Part shown: piece after piece, positions 7,831-18,254 of the stretch
How the letters are laid out: every line of letters starts with the position of its first letter
Numbering within the stretch: the stretch's first letter is position 1
From: Monoplex corrugatus
Taxonomy: Eukaryota; Mollusca; Gastropoda; Littorinimorpha; Ranellidae
Direction of reading: 5' to 3'
Assembly (NCBI GenBank): GCA_030674185.1
Contig: JAPXFY010000030.1
Span: 47,571,351-47,593,850, forward strand
Length of the DNA stretch: 22,500 nucleotides
The notes under the pieces: generated by a model
Told to the model about the DNA's origin: nothing
The model's database searches: none
The model's input: the letters and a program-made list of their open reading frames with translations, nothing else
Position numbers and translations under genes: made by a program

Positions 7831-10089
7831 TCAGAGAGAATATGATGCATTGCAACCCAGAGACTCTGCCACTGAGAGATGGGAAACGCTACGAGACACC
7901 ATGCACCGCATTGCTATGGCCACCTCGGGAAGAAAACTGTGAAGTCCCACGACTGGTTTGAGGCCAAATCATCAGAGATGACTCCCACTGTTGAGGCCAA
8001 GCGTGCCGCACTCACCAAGTATAAGCGGTCACCCAGTGAGAAGAACCTGCAAATCCTCAGGGCTGCCAGAAGTAAGGTTCAGCTTAACGCCAGGCGCTGC
8101 GCAAACGAGTACTGGACAGAGCTCAGCGAAGAGATACAGAGTGCTGCTGAAAGAGGCAACATCCGAGGAATGTATGATGGCATCAAGAAGGCACTGGGAC
8201 TAACACAGAGCAAGATCGCCCCCCTCAAATCCTCCACTGGGGAAGTAATCAGCAATCCTAGCCAACAGATGGAAAGATGGGCGGAACACTACTCCGACCT
8301 CTACTCCACACAGAACATGGTGTCCCCCTTAGCCCTCGATGCCATCAAGTGCATGCCGGTTAATGGAAGAACTTGACGCAGACCAACTGCGGACGAACTC
8401 AGCAAGGCCATTGATAGCCTGGCATCAGGGAAGGCACCTGGCAACGACGGAATTCCCCCAGACCTCATCAAGCACTGCAAGACTTCTCTTCTGCACCCTT
8501 TGCACGCAGTTCTCTGTCAGTGTTGGAATGAGGGAGCTGTACCACAGGACATGAGGGACGTCAAGATCGTCACCCTCTACAAAAACAAGGGCGAAAGGAG
8601 CGACTGCAACAACAGAGGTATCTCGCTCCTCGGCATTGTTGGCAAAGTCTATGCTCAGGTCCTCCTAATCCGCCTGCAGAAACTGGCTGAACGCGTCTAC
8701 CCGGAATCACAGTGTGGATTTCGAGCAGAGAGATCCACGGTAGACATGGTCTTCTCCCTTCGCCAAATCCAGGAGAAATGCAGAGAGCAGCGGATGCCCC
8801 TGTATGTGGCATTCATTGACCTCACCAAGGCCTTTGACCTAGTCAGCAGAGATGGCCTTTTCAGGGCTCTCCGAAAAATCGGCTGACCCCCCAAACTGCA
8901 CAGCTTAATTGAGTCCTTCCACTCAAACATGAAAGGGATGGTGCAGTTCAACGGAAACCTCTCCAAGCCCTTCGACGTACGCAGCGGTGTGAAACAAGGC
9001 TGCGTTCTGGCCCCAACCCTCTTTGGAATCTTCTTCGCTCTCCTCCTGAGGCATGCGTTCAGCACAGCGCAAGAAGGGATCCACCTGCGGACCAGATCAG
9101 ATGGCAGGCTCTTCAACCTCGCCCGCCTCAGAGCAAGGACAAAGGTCCGTGAAGCCCTCATCAGAGACATGCTATTTGCCGACGATGCCGCAGTTGTGAC
9201 CCATACTCAGCGAGACTTGCAGTCACTAATGGACCGCTTCTCCCAGGCCTGCAAAGATTTTGGTCTGACCATCAGTCTTAAGAAGACAAACGTCCTGGGC
9301 CAAGACACGCCATCTCCACCAGCCATCACCATTGATGACTACGAGCTTGAAGCCATCCATCAATTCACATATCTTGGGTCCACCATCACCGATAACCTCT
9401 CCCTTGACACAGAGGTCGACAAGAGGATCGGGAAGGCAGCCACAACACTAGCCCGCCTCACACAAAGGGTGTGGACAAATCCCAAGCTGACCATAAAGAC
9501 AAAGATGGCTGCATACAACGCCTGTGTCCTCAGCACCTTGCTGTATGGCAGCGAGGCGTGGACCACGCATGCTCATCAGGAGAAAAGGCTCAATACCTTC
9601 CACCTGAGAAGCCTACGGCGCATACTTGGCATTTCCTGGTAAGACAAGGTGACCAACACCGAAGTCCTAACCTGTGCTGGCCTCCCAACCATGCATACCA
9701 TGCTGAGACAGCGTCGGCTGCGCTGGTTGGGCCACGTTCGCAGCATGGAAGATGGTCGCATCCCAAAAGACATCCTTTATGGTGAGCTTGCCACAGGGCA
9801 GAGAAACATTGGCCGCCCACAGCTGAGATACAAAGACGTTTGCAAACGTGACATGAAGGCGATTGAGATCAACACTGAGTCCTGGGAGGACCTCGCAGAC
9901 GACCGCAACAGCTGGAGAACTACTCTCAAGAAACAGCTGCGGATTGGTGAGGACAAACTGTCAGCTGCTGCAGCAGAAAAGCGAGTTCGCAGAAAAGGGA
10001 TGACAGCCAACAGACCAGCATCAGCATACACATGCGACCGCTGCGACAGAGACTGCCTCTCTCGCATTGGTCTGTACAGTCACAGGTGA
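7831..10089 (+). pseudogene. LINE reverse transcriptase and C-terminal domain
   Basis: This continues the LINE frame after the nested element and would have copied LINE RNA at a nicked target. Landmarks in order: SGKAPGNDGIPPDLI, YKNKGERSDC, FIDLTKAFD (motif A Asp), RSGVKQGCVLAPTLF (motif B), MLFADDAAVV (catalytic FADD), FTYLGSTI, RLRWLGHV, and a Cys/His end CDRCDRDCLSRIGLYSHR. Damage: a one-base loss near 7924-7927 (ACCTCGGG), so the stretch from 7879 to there is out of frame in the apparent ORF. A +1 near 8360 is compensated by -1 near 8382, with a TGA at 8374-8376 between. One residue is missing from the usual N-N-Y-R-G-I-S near 8616. TGA at 8884 replaces a likely Cys codon, and TAA at 9640 a likely Gln codon. 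The catalytic residues survive. Confidence 0.92.
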
Positions 10090-10275
10090 CGCTGCTTGGA
10101 CCAAGCAGACAGCCCATCTAGACATTAGAACGGATGTACTTTGTCCATGGTCAGTCATGACCGAAGGGGGCCTACTACTAATAATGATGATGGTGATACT
10201 ACTACTACTACTACCACAACTACTACTACTACTACTATAACAACAACAACAACAACAATAAGAAGAACAACAATG
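10090..10275 (+). other. LINE 3' UTR and trinucleotide tail
   Basis: About 80 bases of 3' UTR, then CTACTACTAATAATG-type repeats passing into TAC, AAC and AAT repeats. A perfect hairpin, GGTCA-GTCA-TGACC at 10149-10162, lies just before the tail. Such a 3' stem-loop is where non-LTR reverse transcriptases commonly recognise their RNA; that role is inferred here. Confidence 0.75.
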
Positions 10276-10600
10276 ACAATAATAATATACAATCTATTAG
10301 GTGTCAAATCTTGATTCAAGAATCAAATCAAGGTGGCCACTCTCATCATTCATCAAGCAGCCACCAGTAATGACCAAACTCTCAAGGCACAAAACAATGG
10401 CAAACTGGGAGGGGGGGGGGGAGACAGGAGGGGAAAAGGGCGTGTGACTCTCGATCCAAGCCGTCATCCTCCCTCCAGTAACTGCTTGTTTCTGACAGAA
10501 TTTCATACACCAGTAGAAAATCCTGTTACTTCTTGTGCGTACTGTTTCTAGAGTGTACGAATACCGTGACCCCAGCTATTGACATCTGTAGCAAATAAAC
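10276..10600. other. Unique spacer, no gene seen
   Basis: It contains a run of ten G at 10411-10420 within a purine-rich stretch (10405-10440). No coding or RNA feature is recognisable. Confidence 0.5.
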
Positions 10601-10607
10601 ATGCCTG

Positions 10608-10669
10608 CTGAAGAAGGAGCATCAGAGCTCCGAAAGCTACGAAAGCTAAAAAAAAAAAAAAAAAAAAAA
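10608..10669 (+). other. Hammerhead-like core followed by poly-A
   Basis: CTGAAGA (10608-10614) fits the CUGANGA core. It is followed by a possible stem II (GGAGC 10616-10620 with GCTCC 10627-10631), then GAAA (10632-10635), and AGCT-ACGAA-AGCT (10635-10647) as stem III, with a U-A step at 10647-10648 where cleavage would fall. Exactly there a 22-A run begins (10648-10669). Against it: A10615 is an extra base between core and stem II, and no stem I partner exists because the 3' side is poly-A. It may be the 3' end of a retroelement (Penelope-like elements carry hammerheads) or coincidence. Confidence 0.3.
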
Positions 10670-10735
10670 GGTGTTTTCGTGTCTTTATTCGATCATATAG
10701 AATTTCATACAAAATCAGTTCATTAAGTGTGTCTG

Positions 10736-12503
10736 TGGTAATACAGCCATTATCTTTGTGATCACCACCATACATTATTCTACAGGTGTGTCTGTGGTAC
10801 TACAGCTATCTATCTTTGTGATCACCACCATACATTATTCTACAGGTGTGTCTGTGGTACTACAGCTATCTATCTTTGTGATCACCACCATACATTATTC
10901 TACAGGTGTGTCTGTGGTACTACAGCTATTATCTTTGTGATCACCACCATACATTATTCTACAGGTGTGTCTGTGGTACTACAGCTATTAGACTTTGTGA
11001 TCACCACCATATATTATTCTACAGGTGTGTCTGTGGTACTACAGCTATTATCTTTGTGGTCACCACCATACATTATCTACAGGTGTGTCATTTGTACTAC
11101 AGCTATCTATCTTTGTGATCATCACCATACATTATTCTACAGGTGTGTCATTTGTACTACAGCTATCTATCTTTGTGATCACCACCATACATTATTCTAC
11201 ACGTGTGTCTGTGGTACTACAGCTATTAGACTTTGTGATCACCACTATACATTATTCTACTGGTGTGTCATTTGTACTACAGCTATCTATCTTTGTGATC
11301 ACCACCATACATTATTCTACAGGTGTGTCTGTGGTACTACAGCTATCTATCTTTGTGATCACCACCATACATTATTCTACAGGTGTGTCATTTGTACTAC
11401 AGCTATCTATCTTTGTGATCACCACCATACATTATTCTACAGGTGTGTCTGTGGTACTACAGCTATCTATCTTTGTGATCACCACCATACATTATTCTAC
11501 AGGTGTGTCAGTGGTACTACAGCTATCTATCTTTGTGATCACCACCATACATTATTCTACAGGTGTGTCATTTGTACTACAGCTATCTATCTTTGTGATC
11601 ACCACCATACATTATTCTACAGGTGTGTCATGGTACTACAGCTATCTTTGTGGTCACCACCATACATTATTCTACAGGTATGTCTGTGGTACTACAGCTA
11701 TCTATCTTTGTGATCACCACCATACATTATTCTACAGGTGTGTCAGTGGTACTACAACTATCTATCTTTGTGATCACCACCATACATTATTCTACAGGTG
11801 TGTCATTTGTACTACAGCTATCTATCTTTGTGATCACCACCATACATTATTCTACAGGTGTGTCTGTGGTACTACAGCTATCTATCTTTGTGATCACCAC
11901 CATACATTATTCTACAGGTGTGTCATTTGTACTACAGCTATCTATCTTTGTGATCACCACCATACATTATTCTACAGGTGTGTCATTTGTACTACAGCTA
12001 TCTATCTTTGTGATCACCACCATACATTATTCTACAGGTGTGTCATTTGTACTACAGCTATCTATCTTTGTGATCACCACCATACATTATTCTACAGGTG
12101 TGTCAGTGGTACTACAGCTATCTATCTTTGTGATCACCACCATACATTATTCTACAGGTGTGTCATTTGTACTACAGCTATCTATCTTTGTGATCACCAC
12201 CATACATTATTCTACAGGTGTGTCAGTGGTACTACAGCTATCTATCTTTGTGATCACCACCATACATTATTCTACAGGTGTGTCTGTGGTACTACAGCTA
12301 TTAGACTTTGTGATCACCACCATACATTATTCTACAGGTATGTCTGTGGTACTACAGCTATCTATCTTTGTGATCACCACCATACATTGTTCTACAGGTG
12401 TGTCTGTGGTACTACAACTATCTATCTTTGTGATCATCCCATACATTATTCTACAGGTGTGTCTGTGGTACTACAGCTATCTATCTTTGTGATCACCACC
12501 ATT
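10736..12503. repeat. 60-bp minisatellite, about 29 copies
   Basis: Unit of 60 bp: CTATCTATCTTTGTGATCAC, then CACCATACATTATTCTACAG, then GTGTGTCTGTGGTACTACAG. Main variants: GTCATTTGTAC or GTCAGTGGTAC for GTCTGTGGTAC, and TTAGAC for CTATCT. Since 60 is a multiple of 3 and the + strand unit has no stop, long + frames stay open (a 20-residue repeat such as VITTIHYSTGVSVVLQLSIF). Frames of 258, 289 and 517 residues overlap one another, with no recognised domain. I regard them as repeat by-products. Confidence 0.96.
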
Positions 12504-12964
12504 TCTTCCTATCATACTCTTCTATGCTGGTCTATTGATCTGTGTGTGTTCTGTGCAGTCTTTCATGCTTTCTATTAATATTGGCTGTTGGTACAGGTAT
12601 TAACATTTTTGGTTCTAAGGAAACACGAAAGGCAGATGCAATTTTCGGTAATTTAGGCCATGTTTTTATATGTTTAGTGTCGTTAGTTATCTTTATGTTC
12701 GTGTTTAGGTTCTGTTCTTAAAACCTCATGGAGATAAATTTAAGGGAATGATCAATGCCGGGAGCATGTCTTTAGGTTAGTATGCGACCACATTGTTATC
12801 TGTACTTAATTTCCTTCCCATTTTTTTCTCAGTCATCGAGATGTTATATATTGCTATGGTTGTAGCACTGATATAGCTCTGCGCAGACAGCTGACAACTG
12901 GGTTTTAAACAGTAATAATGATTGTAATAAACGGAGATGCTGTAAGCAGCAATTATTTTGGGTA
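12504..12964. other. Unique spacer, no gene seen
   Basis: A/T-rich sequence with no domain-bearing frame, RNA gene or repeat that I can recognise. Confidence 0.5.
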
Positions 12965-13211
12965 TGTTGAACATCTGCGGCAGCAAAGTTTTCCTTGGCA
13001 AAAGAAAACACCCTTTGGTAAACAAAAATACATGCATGTAGATATTACAAAGGGAGGTGGCGCCGTACGATGGCGATGTGCTTTGTGTTGAAAAACCTGA
13101 GGCAGCAAAGTAGTTTTCCTTGGCAAAAGAAAACATCCTTCGGTAAACAAAAATACATGTATATAGGTATAACAAAGGGAGGTGGCGCCGTGCGATGGCG
13201 ATGTGCTTTGT
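12965..13211. repeat. Two-copy tandem duplication, about 122 bp
   Basis: The copies are about 12965-13086 and 13087-13211. Both run from GTTGAA through GCAGCAAAG, TTTTCCTTGGCAAAAGAAAA, GGTAAACAAAAATACATG and AACAAAGGGAGGTGGCGCCG to CGATGGCGATGTGCTTTG. They differ by scattered substitutions and a TAG insertion in copy 2. Overlapping - strand frames of 109-194 residues across it change phase between copies and are unlikely to be coding. Confidence 0.85.
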
Positions 13212-13864
13212 CCATGAAGGTCAACCCCCATTTCACGTGGTAAAACTGCCAAAAACGATGAACCCAATGCCATCCCATCCAATCCAGTCTAGTTTGTTCG
13301 ATCACAGCGAAGAGAAAATTGTCCAGCTGAGATTTTCTTTCCTGTTGTAAAATGTTAGTTATACAGCGCAAAATGGTACATCCTTCAAACCAAGAGGAGT
13401 TCATTTTTAAACATAAACGAAAATAATCCCTAATTTTAGTGCAATGACCTGAAATGCTCCTTAAGTTTCCAGAACACTTTATCTGTTTTTTCCTTTTGAA
13501 TCTGTTCCAGATTGTCTGTTTTGATTGTTTTTCCGGTGTGTGCATGTGTTTTTGTTTTCCTATGAAAGCGAGTTTTCTACACGATTTTGCCAGAGGCAGT
13601 TCTTTTGTCGTGGAATCTTGTACTTCCATCCATCTGTCCGCCCCTGTCTATCGACATGTCTAAGCATGCATCCACTGTCTACCTTGTATGTCTGTATCCA
13701 TTTACGTTAAATCATTTGGACTTTTTAATTTTTCTATTTGTCTATTTACGTGTTTTGTGTAAGTCTTTGCACATACAATTTTGGCTCCCGTTGTTGCAGT
13801 TTGCCCGTAATGACCTCACACCAAGCCAGGATAGTAGCGTACGCTCTGCATCGTAAAAATCAAC
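13212..13864. other. Unique spacer, no gene seen
   Basis: Ordinary composition, T-rich around 13460-13560. No feature I can support; a - strand frame reaching 13629 has no recognised domain. Confidence 0.5.
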
Positions 13865-15544
13865 AGCAGCAGCAGGAAGATCAAAACCAAGTAAGTCTTC
13901 CATTATATATGTTACAGAAACCAGAAAAAAAACATACAGAAGGAGAAACCAAACAAGAAAACAAGAGAAACAAATAAAACAAAACATACGAAAAATAGTA
14001 AAATAAAAGGAACAAAAAGATGAAGAAGAGGAAATGAAAAAGACCAAAGGAACACGAACAAGAAAAACAAGAACAAGAACAAAAAGAAAAATAGAAGAAG
14101 AAGAGGGAAAAATAACAAAAACACAACAAGAACAACAACAACAGATACGACATAAAACTGAACAAGAAGAAAAGGAACAGTCACAAAGCTTGCACTATAA
14201 AACAAAACAACACAAAACCAAAATTAAAACAAAAACACACAAACTAGAGAAACACACAAAACAAGAAGAAAAGCCGACCAATACACAATATAAAGAAAAT
14301 CCATGATTGTTATCATTACGCAGTTGAAAACAGCCAGAACAGGAACAACATGGAGAAACAGAAAAGGAAACAAAAACAGTGGCAACAAGCAAACCAAGAG
14401 AACAGCAAGAGAAGAAACGATGAGAAGCAGAACGACAACAAACAGAAAAAGGACATCAATGATAACAACAGCGACAAAAACACCGCCAGCAAAACGCCAA
14501 GAACAGCACGAAGAAGAAGAGTAAAAGGGAAAACATTGAGAATAAGAATAACATCAAAAACAATTATACCAATAAGAGGAGGATCAAAGAAGTTAGAAAA
14601 GGAAAACAAAAACAAAAGCAAAATGAAGCATTATGGCCAAAGGCAGAACGAGCATAAACTAGGCGACAAAATTAAACGCCAAAACAAACAGAAAGATAAG
14701 GAGATCATAATTAATAACAAGAACCTAAGAACACGATGACAAACAAAATCACGAAACAAAAAGAAAGGAAACAAAGAAACAAAAAGAATAGGAGAAGAAA
14801 CATTTGCCGGAAACAAAAAAAGACAGCCAAGAACAGAAAAAACAAAGAAATACGTATATGGAATAAGAAGAGAGGGAAAAAGACATGGGAAAGACAAACA
14901 AAAGGAAGTGGAATACAGATGAAGACAAAAGGCAAGAAGGGCAAGTAAAACAAACTTGACCCCACAATTGAAAATAACTGAAACATACACGTAAACACAG
15001 AGCAAACCAAAGTACACAAAAAGCAAGCCTCCTTCCACCCCCAAAAATAAATGTCAAGAACAAGTGGAACAACAAAGAGGATAAAAACAAAGATCTAGAA
15101 GAAAGAACAAGGGTAGAAGAGCAAAACCTGACATCATGGAGTACATTATTATTATAACATTATCAGCAAATGCCATTGTCACAACTCCACAACACCAACA
15201 GGAACAGGAAGAACAAAACACAAAGCAGAATTAATACAAGACAAACACAAAAGAAAACAGGAAAACAATATCAACAAGAACAAAACCGAAGCCCTACAGC
15301 ACCAAATCCGCCAACATGAACAAAAAAGAAAAAGAAAAAATTAAAATTTGAACAAAAACGAGACAAAAGCAAAAGAAGAAAAAGAGAAGAACAAGAACAA
15401 CCGGAATAAAAACAACAAGAAAACACAAAACATACGTACACACACAAATAGTTTCTATTCAATTAACACGAAAGAACAAACTTAAAAAACAAGAACATAC
15501 AAAACAAAAAAGTAAAAAATAACAACCACAATAAAACACGTTAA

Positions 15545-15695
15545 CAACATACACCCCGGGGGTTTGGATGGGACGCAGAGCAACAATGCGTCACCGCTGA
15601 CCGGACAATCGCTTCCCAGCTTAAGTCGCCATACAATGGCCATTTCGCCAAACATGAAGGAGGAAGGGGGGCTGTCCATGCATTGCATGATTCAA
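15545..15695. other. Island of normal composition inside the T-depleted block
   Basis: From ACACCCCGGGGGTTTGG to about GCATTGCATGATTC the base mix returns to normal, with sharp edges on both sides. No homology is recognised. It could be an old insertion or the original sequence around which the low-complexity DNA grew. Confidence 0.6.
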
Positions 15696-16153
15696 CAACA
15701 GCGACAACAAGAACAAGACCAAGAAGAGCAAGAACGCGAACAAAACCAAGGATAACGAGAACAACGAGATCGTGAACAGCAATAACACGAACAACAAGAA
15801 CAAGAGAAGAACAAGGACAAGAACAAAAACCAAGAACAGGAAGAACGAAAAGGTGAACAAAAACAACAGCAAGAAGAAAAAGAGCAAGAAAAAAAAAACA
15901 AAGACAAGAACTAAAAAAACAAGAACAATAATAAGAACAAGACCAAAAGCAAGAACAATAATGATAATAGCAAGAACACAAAGACACAGAACAAGAATAC
16001 GCAGAATAAGAACAAGAAAAGCAACACGAAAAACAACCCGAAGAACAACAAGAACAATAACAAGAACAAGGATGAAGATGACGATACCGACGATAACACA
16101 GGCAACAGCGAAACTTCGAGCGCGACGTCAAAAGAAGTAACGAAAGCAGCCAT

Positions 16154-17858
16154 GAAATACAACGAAAACGACGACAACCGGCAATAACAAAAAGAACAAC
16201 GAAAACGACGACAACCGGCAATAACAAAAAGAACAACGAAAACGACGACAACCGGCAATAACAAAAAGAACAACGAAAACGACGACAACCGGCAATAACA
16301 AAAAGAACAACGAAAACGACGACAACCGGCAATAACAAAAAGAACAACGACAACAACCGGCAATAACAAAAAGAACAACGAAAACGACGACAACCGGCAA
16401 TAACAAAAAGAACAACGAAAACAACCGGCAATAACAAAAAGAACAACGAAAACGACGACAACCGGCAATAACAAAAAGAACAACGAAAACGACGACAACC
16501 GGCAATAACAAAAAGAACAACGAAAACGACAACAACCGGCAATAACAAAAAGAACAACGAAAACGACGACAACCGGCAATAACAAAAAGAACAACGACAA
16601 CAACCGGCAATAACAAAAAGAACAACGAAAACGACGACAACCGGCAATAACAAAAAGAACAACGAAAACAACCGGCAATAACAAAAAGAACAACGAAAAC
16701 GACGACAACCGGCAATAACAAAAAGAACAACGAAAACAACGACAACCGGCAATAACAAAAAGAACAACGAAAACAACGACAACCGCCAATAACAAAAAGA
16801 ACAACGAAAACGATGACAACCGGCAATAACAAAAAGAACAACGAAAACAACGACAACCGGCAATAACAAAAAGAACAACGAAAACAACCGGCAATAACAA
16901 AAAGAACAACGAAAACGACGACAACCGGCAATAACAAAAAGAACAACGAAAACAACGACAACCGGCAAAAACAAAAAGAACAACGAAAACGACGACAACC
17001 GGCAAAAACAAAAAGAACAACGAAAACGACGACAACCGACAATAACAAAAAGAACAACGAAAACGACAACAACCGGCAATAACAAAAAGAACAACGAAAA
17101 CGACGACAACCGGCAATAACAAAAAGAACAACGAAAACGACGACAACCGGCAATAACAAAAAGAACAACGAAAACGACGACAACCGGCAATAACAAAAAG
17201 AACAACGAAAACGACGACAACCGGCAATAACAAAAAGAACAACGAAAACGACGACAACCGGCAATAACAAAAACAACAACGAAAACGACGACAACCGGCA
17301 ATAACAAAAAGAACAACGAAAACGACGACAACCGGCAATAACAAAAACAACAACGAAAACGACGACAACCGACAATAACAAAAAGAACAACGAAAACGAC
17401 GACAACCGGCAATAACAAAAACAACAACGAAAACGACGACAACCGACAATAACAAAAAGAACAACGAAACGACAACCGACAATAACAAAAAGAACAACGA
17501 AAACGACAACCGACAATAACAAAAAGAACAACGAAAACGACAACCGACAATAACAAAAAGAACAACGAAAACGATGACAACCGGCAATAACAAAAAAAAA
17601 CAAACAACGAAAACGTCGACAACCGGCAATAACAAAAAGAACAACGAAAACGACAACCGGCAATAACAAAAAGAACAACGAAAACGACAACCGGCAATAA
17701 CAAAAAGAACAACGAAAACGACAACCGGCAATAACAAAAAGAACAACGAAAACGACAACCGGCAATAACAAAAAGAACAACGAAAACGACAACCGGCAAT
17801 AACAAAAAGAACAACGAAAACGACAACCGGCAATAACAAAAAGAACAACGAAAACGGG
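16154..17858. repeat. 37/34/31-bp minisatellite, about 48 copies
   Basis: Unit AACAAAAAGAACAACGAAAA followed by CGACGACAACCGGCAAT (37 bp). Most length variants differ by loss of 3-bp steps in the CGACGACAAC part, giving 34- and 31-bp units. Base variants include CCGACAAT, CCGCCAAT, GGCAAAAAC and AAAAACAACAACG. The distal third (about 17460-17840) is mainly the 34-bp form. Three overlapping - frames of 554-761 residues are repeat by-products, all open because most unit lengths leave remainder 1 on division by 3. Confidence 0.95.
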
Positions 17859-18254
17859 TAAAGAAACAGGTACTGAGGAAAAATACAGATTAAAATATCA
17901 AGACCAACAATGGCGAAAGCATGAAAAGAATATCAACAAACAACCAAACCACAACATCAGGAGCGTCCAGAATGTCAGGAATAAGAAAACCCACGAAGCA
18001 GAACCAAAGCGGCAAGATAAAAACCAAAAACTAAAAAACAAAATCAAACAAAAATAACACAAAACCACATCAGCATGATCAACAAGAACAACAACAAAAA
18101 GAAAACAAAATAATATTAAGCAAAAATAAAGCAAAGACGACAAGAAGTTAGACAAATACACAAAGTAACAAGTCAACGAGAACAAGAAGAAACACGAGCA
18201 GAGCAACAAGAGCAAAAGTGACGAAGTAAGAGTACAAAAACAATATCAACAGGT

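Larger units (their letters stand above)
4426..10275 (+). mobile_element. APE-type LINE, near full length, inactivated, split by a nested element
   Basis: Order: 5' UTR (4426-5115), endonuclease (5116-6089), nested element (6090-7826) with its CCTT repeat, reverse transcriptase and C-terminal region (7831-10089), 3' UTR with hairpin, and a TAC/AAC/AAT tail. Without the insertion the element is about 4.1 kb. An AP-like endonuclease followed by an FADD reverse transcriptase in one frame, plus a trinucleotide tail instead of poly-A, fits RTE-like or related non-LTR clades. The clade is tentative, from memory of similar proteins in many invertebrates. It is dead: two nonsense codons, one uncompensated frameshift, one compensated frameshift and the insertion. 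Exact 5' end is uncertain, and microsatellite at both ends hides target-site duplications. Confidence 0.9.
13865..18240. repeat. T-depleted, A-rich low-complexity block
   Basis: Over about 4.4 kb the + strand is mostly A, with C and G and very little T. For example, 14041-14100 contains one T. The text is built from AGAACAAGAACAAAA-like words. The block holds the 37-bp array (16154-17858) and one island of normal composition (about 15545-15695). Because T is scarce on +, stop codons are scarce on -, giving many long Phe/Leu/Ser/Cys/Val-rich - frames, and Lys/Arg/Asn/Thr/Gln-rich + frames. None has a domain and I list none as genes. Confidence 0.9.

Noticed and set aside
7879..7927. First 16-17 residues of the apparent ORF beginning at 7879
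   Set aside because: They are out of frame. The LINE frame runs one phase over until a one-base loss near 7925, after which the apparent ORF is correct.
11025..12578. 517-residue + frame as a repeat-protein gene
   Set aside because: It is the 60-bp satellite read in frame, with competing frames open over the same DNA and no recognised domain. Kept only as a low-interest test.
13045..13629. 194-residue - strand frame as a host gene
   Set aside because: It crosses the 122-bp duplication, whose second copy is read in another phase, and has no recognisable domain.
14034..14948. Lys/Arg/Gln/Asn-rich + frames as basic nuclear proteins
   Set aside because: Composition simply follows the A-rich, T-poor DNA; frames are short, overlapping and without domains.
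15541..17848. Three - strand open frames of 554-761 residues, Phe/Leu/Cys/Val-rich and looking membrane-like
   Set aside because: They translate the T-poor 37-bp array in all phases; hydrophobicity follows from base composition.
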